This document shows, piece after piece, positions 16,404 through 24,084 of a stretch of 47,463 bases of DNA (within the stretch, counting starts at the first letter, position 1; the number at the start of each line of letters is the position of its first letter). Source of the DNA: Lachnospiraceae bacterium. GTDB lineage: Bacteria; Bacillota; Clostridia; Lachnospirales; Lachnospiraceae. The notes under the pieces are model-generated. The model was not told the DNA's origin, did no database searches, and was given only the letters and a program-made list of their open reading frames with translations. The stretch covers positions 1 to 47,463 of the forward strand of contig JAIKVW010000021.1 in the NCBI GenBank assembly GCA_024685315.1. Reading direction: 5' to 3'. The position numbers and the translations under genes were made by a program.

Positions 16404-17729
16404 TCATGAATTATTCATCATCAGGCCGATCTGCTGAAGCTGCTTCTTTAGCTCATTTTTCTCGGTAAACTGCATTACGCGGAGTTTCGGAAGATAATCC
16501 TCGATCGCCTTTTTCTGCTCCAGAAGGACCTCAGGGTCTTCTGCAAAGTCCTTGTTCTCACGCTTTTCCCAGAGTTCAGACCTGAACTTTCTGTCTACCG
16601 TAATGCAGGCCGGGAAGCGGTAAAGGTAATGATAGAGCGATCTGGGGAGAGTGACCGGCCTGTTCCAGGTCGGTCCTAGATCAAAAGAGTGAGGATTAAT
16701 TACCTTTACCGATTCCGGCAATGATACCCTTCTGGCCGTGTAGCATCCTGCAAAAGCATATTCGCCAATGGCCTCTACGCCCTTCGGTATTTCTATCTTT
16801 TTAATATCTGCATTCAGAAATGCGGCCTTGGGGATCTCTTCCCAGCACCACCAGGAAATATCATCGTATTTCCCCTCGCAGAACAGGCCCTTCCCGATCT
16901 GCAGATCTTCACTTTCACAATTAATACTCTTTATAGCTGTGCAGCCCCTGAAGGCAAAGCTGCCGATCTTTCTTAATGTCGAGGGGAGACGGATCTCTTT
17001 GATCCTGCTTCCTTCAAAAGCCTCCTCGCCTATCTCTTCTGTCCCTTCGCAGATCTCCAGTTCTTCAATTACAGAGTTCCTGAAGCACCCGGCCGGAACC
17101 TTTCGTATCGTTCCCGGGATCGTCAGCTTATTCACCGCGGCGTTATTAAAAGCCTGCGCGGCGATCTCCTCAACATCTTCCGGGATTGAGTAATCCATGA
17201 AACTGTTGTACCCGGGGAATTTGATCAGTTTCTTTCCGTCCTTACTGAAAAGCACGCCGTCAACGCTCTTAAATACTTCATTCTCTTCATGAACATTGAT
17301 GGCTTTCAGATACACAGGAAGCGCTCCCTCGGCTACTTTTTCGAGCGAGGCCGGGAACGAAAGCTCCATAAGGCGCACGTCCATGTCCCTGTCAAGCATA
17401 TAGGCCGCCTTATCGGTTATTGTACTTACTCCCTCGGGATAATAGATCTTCACCGGTTGGCGGCGGTTCACCTGCTTGCGGTTCTCATTTAGATAGTAAT
17501 CCCTGTGGGAGAGTATATATGCTATACCTTTTGAGTTCTCTCCGGAATTATATTCATCAAAGGCCCCTCTTTCGATGCTGCTGACACCTTCCGGAATACT
17601 TATCATCCGGGCATGATCATCTATTTGCTGGAAATCAACAGCACAGCGTTTCAGCACTCCGCCTTCAATGTCCATCAGCCCTTCCATATTCATTTCATGG
17701 TATTCCTGCTCCAGATTGAACTCTTTCAT
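16404..17729 (-). CDS. Cytoplasmic BspA-type leucine-rich repeat protein
   Basis: A 441-residue protein with repeated BspA/LRR_5 units across residues 40-360, of the form IPxxVxxIxxxAFxxC (for example IPKGVEAIGEYAFAGC near 325). There is no signal peptide, membrane segment or sortase signal, although most BspA-like proteins are surface exposed. The C-terminus (about 390-441) is charged and helical. The annotated ATG lacks a clear Shine-Dalgarno; the ATG at 17693 (codon 13) has AGGA upstream and may be the real start. It lies inside a catabolic operon, 16 nt before the HMG-CoA reductase-like gene, so it may be a protein-interaction scaffold. Function unknown. Confidence 0.75.
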   Translation of the reverse strand: MKEFNLEQEYHEMNMEGLMDIEGGVLKRCAVDFQQIDDHARMISIPEGVSSIERGAFDEYNSGENSKGIAYILSHRDYYLNENRKQVNRRQPVKIYYPEGVSTITDKAAYMLDRDMDVRLMELSFPASLEKVAEGALPVYLKAINVHEENEVFKSVDGVLFSKDGKKLIKFPGYNSFMDYSIPEDVEEIAAQAFNNAAVNKLTIPGTIRKVPAGCFRNSVIEELEICEGTEEIGEEAFEGSRIKEIRLPSTLRKIGSFAFRGCTAIKSINCESEDLQIGKGLFCEGKYDDISWWCWEEIPKAAFLNADIKKIEIPKGVEAIGEYAFAGCYTARRVSLPESVKVINPHSFDLGPTWNRPVTLPRSLYHYLYRFPACITVDRKFRSELWEKRENKDFAEDPEVLLEQKKAIEDYLPKLRVMQFTEKNELKKQLQQIGLMMNNS

Positions 17730-17756
17730 TACTTATGCGGCCCCGTCCCGCGGGCA

Positions 17757-17821
17757 TCTCCGGACCTTTAACGGACCGGAGATGCCCAAGCTGCTGCCTG
17801 CCGCAGGATCGCGGCAGGCAG
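17757..17821 (-). terminator. Two consecutive hairpins between symporter 2 and the LRR gene
   Basis: TCTCCGGACC (17757-17766) pairs with GGACCGGAGA (17773-17782) with one mismatch. CTGCCTGCCGC (17794-17804) pairs perfectly with GCGGCAGGCAG (17811-17821). Neither is followed by a T-run on the minus strand. They may stabilise the upstream symporter mRNA or attenuate readthrough into the rest of the operon; classical termination is not certain. Confidence 0.5.
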
Positions 17822-17850
17822 TAAAGATGTTTAGCTGCGAATCTGTTTAA

Positions 17851-19398
17851 TTAAACGTCATCTCTCCTGATCCTGTGCATAGCTGCAACCGTAGCTTCGC
17901 TCGGATCATCACTGAAGTATGCTTCGTAGCACTCTACAGGAGGAGCCTTGGTGACGAGCATTACAATGATCGCGGAGATAACTGAGCATCCGCCTGATAC
18001 TATGAACGTAGGAAGTCCGAAAGGAGCGCCCTGGGTTACACAGTAGAAGTAAAGGATGAAGCCGACGATAAGGGATACCCACGCTGCGGGCCTGTTCATC
18101 TTCTTCACATAGAGGCCAAGCCATACCATTGCGAAGAATACCGAGCCGAATGCACCGTAAACATAGGTGAAGCCGTCTGCCAGGAACGACCATTGCTGTA
18201 TCGCTCCGATAACCGCCAGAACACCAAGTACAAGGATCGTGATACGAAGGACCTTGGTCGTCTTTGCATCATCTTCTACGGTTGCTTTCTTGCCGCCGCT
18301 GAACTTAATGTTACGGACGATATCATAGATAAGTGAGGTCGAGCAGTGCAGAAGCATGGAGTTTGCTGTCGAAACTGCTGCAGCGCAGATAGCTACGAGC
18401 GCAAGTGAACCCAGAACAGGATTCAGGTAGTTGATGATCAGCTGAGGGAACATGTAGTCAGAGGTAACTCCCTCAGGAAGCGAAGGCATCAGAGCCTTGC
18501 CGCCCATACCGATGATAACGATGCAGATGAAGATCGGGATAAGGAAGATAACTACCCAGAACATCTGCAGAGCGCCGGTCTTGGCATTCTTCGGAGCCAT
18601 GAACCTTGCGACCCAGTGAGGAGCAACGGATGCGCCAAGGGAGTTCGAAAGGAACGTCGACATTATGGCACTCGCACCGAATACGCCCCAGGTGGAAGTA
18701 AGGCTTCCTGCGGGTATAGGATTGCCGCCTGTAACTGCGGGAGCTGTGGTGGTAGCAAAATTCTCTACGATCGCTCCCATACCGCCTGCAACATTGACAA
18801 CGGTGATCGCGCCTGCGATAACACCGATGAGAATCAGGATCGCATTAACGGTATCAGTCCTTGCAACTGACTGGAATCCGCCGAAGCAGGTGAAAACAAG
18901 GATGATCATGAAAAGCCAGCAGCAGGTAACGAACGGAAGTCCGGTAATACGGTTAAGAACGATACCAAAGCCCTGCACCTGGATGAACGAGAATACGAAG
19001 TAACCTGCAAGCTCGATGACAGCTGCTACGATCTGCAGCGGGCTGACATCCTTGTCTGCGTCATACCTTGCATGAATGAACTCAGGAAAGGTACGTGTGG
19101 GAACTGCAGGACGGCGGATCTTGTAAGCGATCAGGGGCATTAAAGCGGTGCCTCCGAACCAGCCTGCGATCCATCCTGTGATTGCGCATACACCACGCGA
19201 ATAAATATTACCGGGAACGCCCATGACCGAAGCAACAGAAAGCCAGGTAGCGACCGAGGTACCAACACCAAGGATAAGGCCCATGCTGTTTCCGCCGGTG
19301 GTGAAGTCTCCCATTGTCTCAACTTTCTTTGCGCCGACTATGGAAGAAATAATGATGATGGCAAAATAACCTATAAATACACCTAAATAGATAGACAT
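17851..19398 (-). CDS. Sodium:solute symporter (SSF family)
   Basis: A 515-residue SSF-family Na+/solute symporter with about 13 predicted membrane helices, the typical family length. Recognisable features include the N-terminal GVFIGYFAIII helix and the AAAVSTANSMLLHCST segment near residues 342-357, equivalent to the Na+-site helix of PanF/PutP homologs. It ends with a short cytosolic tail and has no winged-helix extension, unlike the other symporter here. The start has GGGAGG, 25 nt after a 52-residue membrane protein gene that is probably its accessory subunit. It should import the organic acid degraded by the following genes. Confidence 0.92.
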   Translation of the reverse strand: MSIYLGVFIGYFAIIIISSIVGAKKVETMGDFTTGGNSMGLILGVGTSVATWLSVASVMGVPGNIYSRGVCAITGWIAGWFGGTALMPLIAYKIRRPAVPTRTFPEFIHARYDADKDVSPLQIVAAVIELAGYFVFSFIQVQGFGIVLNRITGLPFVTCCWLFMIILVFTCFGGFQSVARTDTVNAILILIGVIAGAITVVNVAGGMGAIVENFATTTAPAVTGGNPIPAGSLTSTWGVFGASAIMSTFLSNSLGASVAPHWVARFMAPKNAKTGALQMFWVVIFLIPIFICIVIIGMGGKALMPSLPEGVTSDYMFPQLIINYLNPVLGSLALVAICAAAVSTANSMLLHCSTSLIYDIVRNIKFSGGKKATVEDDAKTTKVLRITILVLGVLAVIGAIQQWSFLADGFTYVYGAFGSVFFAMVWLGLYVKKMNRPAAWVSLIVGFILYFYCVTQGAPFGLPTFIVSGGCSVISAIIVMLVTKAPPVECYEAYFSDDPSEATVAAMHRIRRDDV

Positions 19399-19423
19399 AA
19401 CTTAACCTCCCGTACGCTCTCAA

Positions 19424-19582
19424 CTACTTGATCGGGTCCTTGTCAGGGTCGCAGGTGAAAATATGCGCAGTGGCTCCAAGCCTCTTAAGCCCTGTTTTAT
19501 TGATCTTTATAGCTACAGGAATGTAGATAACAAAAGCAACAACTACCATGAGTATCCACATTATTATCGGGAACATTGACAT
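19424..19582 (-). CDS. Small single-span membrane protein, probable symporter accessory subunit
   Basis: A 52-residue frame beginning MSMFPIIMWILMVVVAF: one hydrophobic helix (about residues 4-25) followed by a basic then acidic tail (VAIKINKTGLKRLG... CDPDKDPIK). GGGAGG lies 9 nt upstream of ATG and the frame fits exactly between the ketopantoate reductase-like gene (18 nt) and the symporter (25 nt). Small one-helix proteins are commonly encoded next to SSF transporters and some are needed for their activity. The assignment to this role is from context and size. Confidence 0.75.
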   Translation of the reverse strand: MSMFPIIMWILMVVVAFVIYIPVAIKINKTGLKRLGATAHIFTCDPDKDPIK

Positions 19583-19600
19583 GGCTTAATTCCTCCCTCT

Positions 19601-20629
19601 TTAAAGATATTTTTCGAAGCGGTCAAAATTCTTGCATACATTTGCGTCGAAAGTGTACGCCTTTCCGGTTGCCTGCATTGCAGATACGATGTCTACAATG
19701 ATGTCGTTGACAGGGGTAGGAACTCCGGTCTCCTTTCCGCCGTCACAAACTACGCCGTTGATGTTAAGGATCTCACACTTGCGGGCTTTAGCCAGATCCT
19801 GGGCCATACTAGCCAGAAGAGCATGATGAGGATCCCAGATCTCATGGATAAGCTTGAGTGAATGCGCATTGGTCGCAGGATTACCGCGGCGGAATACCTC
19901 GTAGAAGCTGTAACCCTCGTACGGCTCAAGAGTCACGCCCTTCTCGGCAGCAACGTCAAGACATTCCTTTCCGATCCTGAGGATAAGGTTCATTGCCTTA
20001 TCGTTGTCCAGAATGCCGCCGAACGTAGTCTCCATAGCAGTTGACAATCCACTGAAGGTAGCATTCATGAGAAGCTTGGTCCAGCGCAGTCCGAGAAGGT
20101 TGTCGGACACAACTACCTCGCACATGCTCTCAAGGACCTTTTTGACCATCAGGACTCTGTCATTCACAGGACCGTCGAGGGATCCAAGAGTAAATCCGAG
20201 ACGGTTTGCTTCTGAAGTAAGCGCTGAACAGCCGGGTCCGATGAAGGTTGCTCCCCAGCCGACAGGTGCTCCGACAACACGCTCCGAGCCGATCACTGCA
20301 CTCACTGCATATTCAGGAATACCGTTCTGGCACGTGCATACGGTGGAGTGCTCGTCGATGTGGGCAGCGAACTGAGGAATCGCGGTATCATTATATGTCT
20401 GCTTAGCCATATAAATAACCAGATCGTAGATGCCCTCCATCTGATCGGGGGTAATAGCGTGTACGGGCTGAACAAAGTCAACTGTCCCGACAACATGCGC
20501 TCCCTTCTCATTCAGAGTGTCAACATGCTCCTTGTAAGGATCTACAAGCACGACATCATAACCGGCTTTAGCGACATACGCGCCAAGTATGGTGCCGAGC
20601 GATCCTGCGCCCATAACTGCTATTCTCAT
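19601..20629 (-). CDS. Ketopantoate reductase (ApbA/PanE)-family oxidoreductase
   Basis: A 342-residue NAD(P)-dependent oxidoreductase. The Rossmann motif GAGSLGTILGAYVAKAG is at the extreme N-terminus and the family catalytic region LRWTKLLMNATFSGLSTA, including the active-site Lys, lies mid-protein. The frame is open to 20797, but the start at 20629 (MRIAVMGAG) fits the family and follows AGAGGAG. It is the first gene after the sigma-54 promoter at 20771-20786. PanE reduces 2-oxopantoate, but its place at the head of a BKACE operon suggests oxidation of a 2- or 3-hydroxy acid to a keto acid used by the downstream enzymes. Substrate not determinable. Confidence 0.88.
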   Translation of the reverse strand: MRIAVMGAGSLGTILGAYVAKAGYDVVLVDPYKEHVDTLNEKGAHVVGTVDFVQPVHAITPDQMEGIYDLVIYMAKQTYNDTAIPQFAAHIDEHSTVCTCQNGIPEYAVSAVIGSERVVGAPVGWGATFIGPGCSALTSEANRLGFTLGSLDGPVNDRVLMVKKVLESMCEVVVSDNLLGLRWTKLLMNATFSGLSTAMETTFGGILDNDKAMNLILRIGKECLDVAAEKGVTLEPYEGYSFYEVFRRGNPATNAHSLKLIHEIWDPHHALLASMAQDLAKARKCEILNINGVVCDGGKETGVPTPVNDIIVDIVSAMQATGKAYTFDANVCKNFDRFEKYL

Positions 20630-20770
20630 AATTATACATCTCCTCTCGTTTTTAAGAATCGCAATTATACCAACAGTTCCGCCAGGATACCGGTATGGCA
20701 GGCACTTTCTAAGGAAATTTTTAACAAAAATCCCGAAGATAAATCCGATATCCTGTACAATTGTAATAAA

Positions 20771-20786
20771 AGCAAGGAGCATGCCA
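20771..20786 (-). promoter_or_regulatory. Sigma-54 (-24/-12) promoter for the module 2 operon
   Basis: The minus strand reads TGGCAT-GCTCC-TTGCTT, matching TGGCAC-N5-TTGC with correct GG/GC spacing and one deviation. The predicted start is near 20760, upstream of the ketopantoate reductase-like gene, and the divergent gene encodes a sigma-54 activator. Confidence 0.85.
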
Positions 20787-20932
20787 AATTTAAACAAGTA
20801 GTTTATGTTCTTCTTTAAATCAGGAGAGCGTGCTCATATAATTTTCTGCAGGCGGTGATTCCCGTTTCCTTAAAACCCCCGTACTGCTTTTATTTTTATA
20901 CACTCTGGACGGATGAATATACTTCCGGCTCT

Positions 20933-20956
20933 CCTGCCTGAAAGGCAGGCCCTGCC
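20933..20956. promoter_or_regulatory. Overlapping palindromes, candidate enhancer for regulator 2
   Basis: CCTGCCT-GAA-AGGCAGG (20933-20949) overlaps GGCAGG-C-CCTGCC (20944-20956), so three alternating half-sites of the same 6-mer are packed into 24 bp. They lie about 150-170 bp upstream of the sigma-54 promoter. The sequence is unrelated to the module 1 palindrome, which would keep the two regulators from cross-acting. A hairpin in RNA is an alternative reading. Confidence 0.5.
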
Positions 20957-21000
20957 GCCTGTACTTGTTATGATTTCAAAAACTCCCCCAAAAAATCTGT

Positions 21001-21029
21001 TTGCTTTTCTGGACAATTTGTGTTAATAT
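21001..21029 (+). promoter_or_regulatory. Housekeeping promoter of regulator 2
   Basis: TTGCTT (21001-21006) and TAATAT (21024-21029) are spaced by exactly 17 bp, 42 bp ahead of the regulator start. This is a good sigma-A-type promoter. Confidence 0.7.
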
Positions 21030-21070
21030 CAGCACATAGCTGTACATTGTATTCTTGAAAGGACATTTTT

Positions 21071-22513
21071 ATGGATTCGGAGAATCGAGGTTATGACCCC
21101 GCGTTTTATTCACTGAAAATTGATGACAACAATCTGGGAATAGAGAACATCGTGTCAAAATGCGCGTTCCTGCTCTATCAGTTCACCATCGTCGACAAGT
21201 TCGGAACGATAGTCTATATGGCAGACAATTATTCAAGACAGTACGGCTACTCCGCCGGGGAGGTCATCGGCAAAAAGGTCGAGGACGTAATACCAAATAC
21301 TAAGTTCTACGACACCCTGAACGGCAAGGTCGACATTAACGACATATTCGAATCCGGAAATGGAAAAGCCCTTGTCTGCAGCCGCATACCGATACGCAAC
21401 AGCCTTAATGAGATCATCGGGGCCATTTCCATGAGCGGCGCGATAGACATGCAGCCAACTGTCAATGACCTTTACGCAAGATTGTCCGAACTCCAGCATA
21501 TCAACGAGCTCTATGTCAGGCAGATGCAGGGCCTGCACAAGGCTCCGAGCGTGTTTGATACTATTGTCGGCAGCTCTGAGAAGATCACAGAGATCAAAGA
21601 AACCCTCATGAATCTTGTAAACACTCGCATGCCCATACTGCTCACCGGCGAAAGCGGCGTCGGAAAAGAGGTCTACGCAAATGCGATATATGAATCAAGC
21701 GACCGTAAAGGCTTTCCTTTTGTAAAGGTAAACTGCGCAGCGATACCGAAAGACCTTCTGGAATCCGAAATGTTCGGATACGAGTCCGGGACTTTCACCG
21801 GGGCCATCAGGGGCGGCCGCGCCGGACAGTTCGAGCGAGCCAACCACGGGACTATACTTCTTGACGAAGTAGAGGCTCTTTCTCTTGAGATGCAGGCAAA
21901 GCTCCTAAGAGTCCTCCAGGAATCAAAGGTCACGCGTCTCGGGTCTTCAGATCCGATACCGCTTAATATACAGGTGATATCCTGCACTAATGAAGACCTC
22001 TATGAGATGGTCGAAGAAAAGAAATTCCGCGAAGACCTTCTGTACAGGCTGAATGCCATAGAGATAGACATCCCTCCGCTTCGTGAAAGGATGGAAGACC
22101 TGCCGGATCTTTGCAACTCGCTTATCGGAAGGATCAACTCCAAGTATGATCTGCACATCCTCGGGGTTTCGGAAGACGCGCTTTCCTTCCTTTCCGGCTA
22201 TGACTGGCCCGGAAATATCAGGGAGCTGGAGCATGTTATCGAAAGAGCCTGCATTATGAAGAACAATACTTACCTCACCCGCGAGGATTTCCAGTTCGTC
22301 AAAGAAATATGGAAGAAGCATTCCAAGAAGAAAAGAAAGGCCGAAACAGAACCTGCTCCCGCAACGCTTTTTTCGGCAAGGGAGGAGACTGAGAAGAAAA
22401 ATATTATAAATGCGCTCACTGAAGCCAGGGGCAATAAGACAAAGGCCGCAAAGCTTCTCGGAATATCGCGCAGCCTGTTCTACACAAAAGCAAAAAAATA
22501 CGGCATAGAATAA
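21071..22513 (+). CDS. PAS-AAA+-Fis sigma-54-dependent transcriptional activator 2
   Basis: A 480-residue enhancer-binding protein. A PAS sensor covers about residues 30-125, a linker helix 130-155, and the AAA+ domain holds Walker A GESGVGKE (193-200), the sigma-54 loop GTFTGA (240-245, usual form GAFTGA) and Walker B ILLDEV (262-267). A lysine-rich linker (about 416-430) precedes the C-terminal Fis-like helix-turn-helix (445-478). The start is behind GAAAGGA. It lies divergent to the operon headed by the ketopantoate reductase-like gene and the sigma-54 promoter 20771-20786, which it should activate when its PAS domain detects an unknown signal. Confidence 0.93.
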   Translation: MDSENRGYDPAFYSLKIDDNNLGIENIVSKCAFLLYQFTIVDKFGTIVYMADNYSRQYGYSAGEVIGKKVEDVIPNTKFYDTLNGKVDINDIFESGNGKALVCSRIPIRNSLNEIIGAISMSGAIDMQPTVNDLYARLSELQHINELYVRQMQGLHKAPSVFDTIVGSSEKITEIKETLMNLVNTRMPILLTGESGVGKEVYANAIYESSDRKGFPFVKVNCAAIPKDLLESEMFGYESGTFTGAIRGGRAGQFERANHGTILLDEVEALSLEMQAKLLRVLQESKVTRLGSSDPIPLNIQVISCTNEDLYEMVEEKKFREDLLYRLNAIEIDIPPLRERMEDLPDLCNSLIGRINSKYDLHILGVSEDALSFLSGYDWPGNIRELEHVIERACIMKNNTYLTREDFQFVKEIWKKHSKKKRKAETEPAPATLFSAREETEKKNIINALTEARGNKTKAAKLLGISRSLFYTKAKKYGIE

Positions 22514-22516
22514 AAA

Positions 22517-22546
22517 ATCCCGTCCGCAGTTTCCTGTGGGCGGGAT
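22517..22546. terminator. Bidirectional terminator after regulator 2
   Basis: ATCCCGTCCGCAG (22517-22529) pairs with CTGTGGGCGGGAT (22534-22546), including two G-U pairs, across TTTC. A-rich sequence precedes the stem and a TTTT run follows soon after, suiting both the plus-strand regulator and the convergent CoA-transferase genes. Confidence 0.8.
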
Positions 22547-22582
22547 AGGCTTTTATATGATCATTCTGTTCTTACAGCCGGA

Positions 22583-23245
22583 TTACAGTTCCATCTGCTT
22601 GATGTCATCAGGAATGATGAGTGTAGCTTCGGTAGCTGCCTGAACCTCTTCGATCGTGTACTCAGGGTTGTACTCGGTAAGTACAAGTCCCTCAGGCCTT
22701 ACTTCCATAACGCCCATCTCGGTAACGATGAGGTTGACCTGCTTCTCAGCAGTAAGAGGAAGTGTGCAGTGCTTGAGGATCTTCGGAGCACCCTTCTGAG
22801 TGTGAGTCATAGCAACGATAACCTTCTTTGCACCGACTACAAGGTCCATAGCGCCGCCCATTCCGGGAACGCTCTTGCCGGGTACGATCCAGTTTGCGAT
22901 GTCGCCGTTCTCAGCAACTTCCATTGATCCAAGAACTGTTACGTCAACATGTCCGCCGCGAATGATTCCGAAGGAGGTAGCTGAATCAAAGAACATTCCG
23001 TCCTTAGCGATTGAAGCGGGAGCGCCGCCTGCGTTGCAGACATATCTTGCAAGTTCTTTGTCTTCCATCTCTGTGGAAACGAGTCCGATGAATCCGTTCT
23101 CTGACTGAAGGGTTACGTCAACGCCTTCGGGAAGGAAGTTGGGGATGAGGGTCGGAAGACCGATACCGAGATTGACAACGTCTCCGTCATGTAATTCCTT
23201 AGCAACTCTCTTTGCTATAAAATTTTTTACTTCATTCTTATCCAT
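22583..23245 (-). CDS. atoA: CoA-transferase subunit B (acetoacetate type)
   Basis: A 220-residue beta subunit of a family I 3-oxoacid CoA-transferase (AtoA/ScoB/CtfB type). The catalytic Glu49 lies in the invariant SENG motif (LQSENGFIG), and GxGxP-type motifs flank it (GIGLPT near 27-32). It follows the A subunit by 17 nt with AAGGAAGGAG upstream, and both must assemble for activity. The enzyme should move CoA from an acyl-CoA to acetoacetate, making acetoacetyl-CoA for thiolase. That closes the BKACE route in which acetoacetate is released. The exact CoA donor (acetyl-, butyryl- or another acyl-CoA) is unknown. The symbol is by analogy to E. coli atoA. Confidence 0.92.
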   Translation of the reverse strand: MDKNEVKNFIAKRVAKELHDGDVVNLGIGLPTLIPNFLPEGVDVTLQSENGFIGLVSTEMEDKELARYVCNAGGAPASIAKDGMFFDSATSFGIIRGGHVDVTVLGSMEVAENGDIANWIVPGKSVPGMGGAMDLVVGAKKVIVAMTHTQKGAPKILKHCTLPLTAEKQVNLIVTEMGVMEVRPEGLVLTEYNPEYTIEEVQAATEATLIIPDDIKQMEL

Positions 23246-23262
23246 TGTCGTTATCTCCTTCC

Positions 23263-23937
23263 TTATTCGAACTCACCAATGTTGGTTTCCTGTACAAGGT
23301 AATCAACAAAGATATGAGGTGTCTCAACATGATCAGGACCGATCTCGCCTGCAGGAACGATGTGCTCTGCTGCTACGATAACGGTATCTGCTGCTGATGC
23401 CATAAGGACGTTGAAGTTACGGGTCGAGCCCTTGTAAATAGCGTTTCCGGTCTCGTCAGCCATGTAAGCGCCGATAACTGCTACATCAGCGTGAATCGGC
23501 TTCTCTACGAGATACTCCTTGCCGTCGATCACAATGGTATCCTTGCCTTCTGCGACGATGGTTCCCATACCGGTAGGTGTGATAACGCCGCCAAGTCCAG
23601 CTCCGGCTGCGCGGATCTGCTCTGCGAGTGTGCCCTGAGGCTGAAGAACAAGCTCAAGTTCTCCTGCGTTGTACTTCTCAGCGACCTGCTTGTTAAGTCC
23701 AACGTGGGAAGCGATAAGCTTCTTCACCTGGCCGTTCGCAAGGAGCGCGCCTGCGCCAACTCCTACGAATCCGCAGTCATTGCAGACGATTGTCAGATCC
23801 TTCGCGCCGGCATCGCAAATTGCCTTGATAAGGTCGCGAGGTGAGCCGTTGTTCATGAATCCGCCAACCATAACGGTCATGCCATCTTTAATGACTTTAG
23901 CTGCTTCCTGAGCGGAAACAATCTGTGTCTTGCCCAT
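23263..23937 (-). CDS. atoD: CoA-transferase subunit A (acetoacetate type)
   Basis: A 224-residue alpha subunit of the same family I CoA-transferase (AtoD/ScoA/CtfA type). It has the N-terminal GMTVMVGGFMNNGSP loop that binds CoA and the central PTGMGTIVAEGK region. The start is behind TTTAGGAGG. It heads a two-gene operon with a promoter at 23981-24009. It is not part of the sigma-54 transcript, but lies next to regulator 2, and its product completes conversion of BKACE-derived acetoacetate. Family assignment is firm; naming by analogy to E. coli atoD. Confidence 0.92.
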   Translation of the reverse strand: MGKTQIVSAQEAAKVIKDGMTVMVGGFMNNGSPRDLIKAICDAGAKDLTIVCNDCGFVGVGAGALLANGQVKKLIASHVGLNKQVAEKYNAGELELVLQPQGTLAEQIRAAGAGLGGVITPTGMGTIVAEGKDTIVIDGKEYLVEKPIHADVAVIGAYMADETGNAIYKGSTRNFNVLMASAADTVIVAAEHIVPAGEIGPDHVETPHIFVDYLVQETNIGEFE

Positions 23938-23980
23938 TTGAATTACCTCCTAAACGTAATTAGAATAAGTCTACACTATT

Positions 23981-24009
23981 GTTATATATCAAAGTGCTTG
24001 AAAAATCAA
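23981..24009 (-). promoter_or_regulatory. Housekeeping promoter of the CoA-transferase operon
   Basis: The minus strand has TTGATT (24009-24004) and TATAAC (23986-23981) spaced by 17 bp, about 45 bp before the subunit A start. No -24/-12 element was found here, so this pair appears independent of sigma-54. Confidence 0.6.
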
Positions 24010-24039
24010 TAAAAATGTATCCTGTTAAGTACACATTTC

Positions 24040-24048
24040 TGGTATAAT
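24040..24048 (+). promoter_or_regulatory. Extended -10 promoter of trmO
   Basis: TGGTATAAT, an extended -10 element with a consensus hexamer, lies 37 bp before the trmO start. No clear -35 accompanies it. Confidence 0.6.
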
Positions 24049-24084
24049 GTCGCTGCAGCATGATGATATTGGAGTGGTGGATCT

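Larger units (their letters stand above)
20630..21070. other. Divergent control region between module 2 operon and its regulator
   Basis: A 441-bp gap without genes. It contains an approximately 130-nt leader of the ketopantoate reductase-like gene, a minus-strand sigma-54 promoter (20771-20786), a pair of overlapping palindromes (20933-20956) and a plus-strand housekeeping promoter (21001-21029). The leader shows no recognisable riboswitch. The arrangement repeats that at 7499-7859. Confidence 0.7.
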
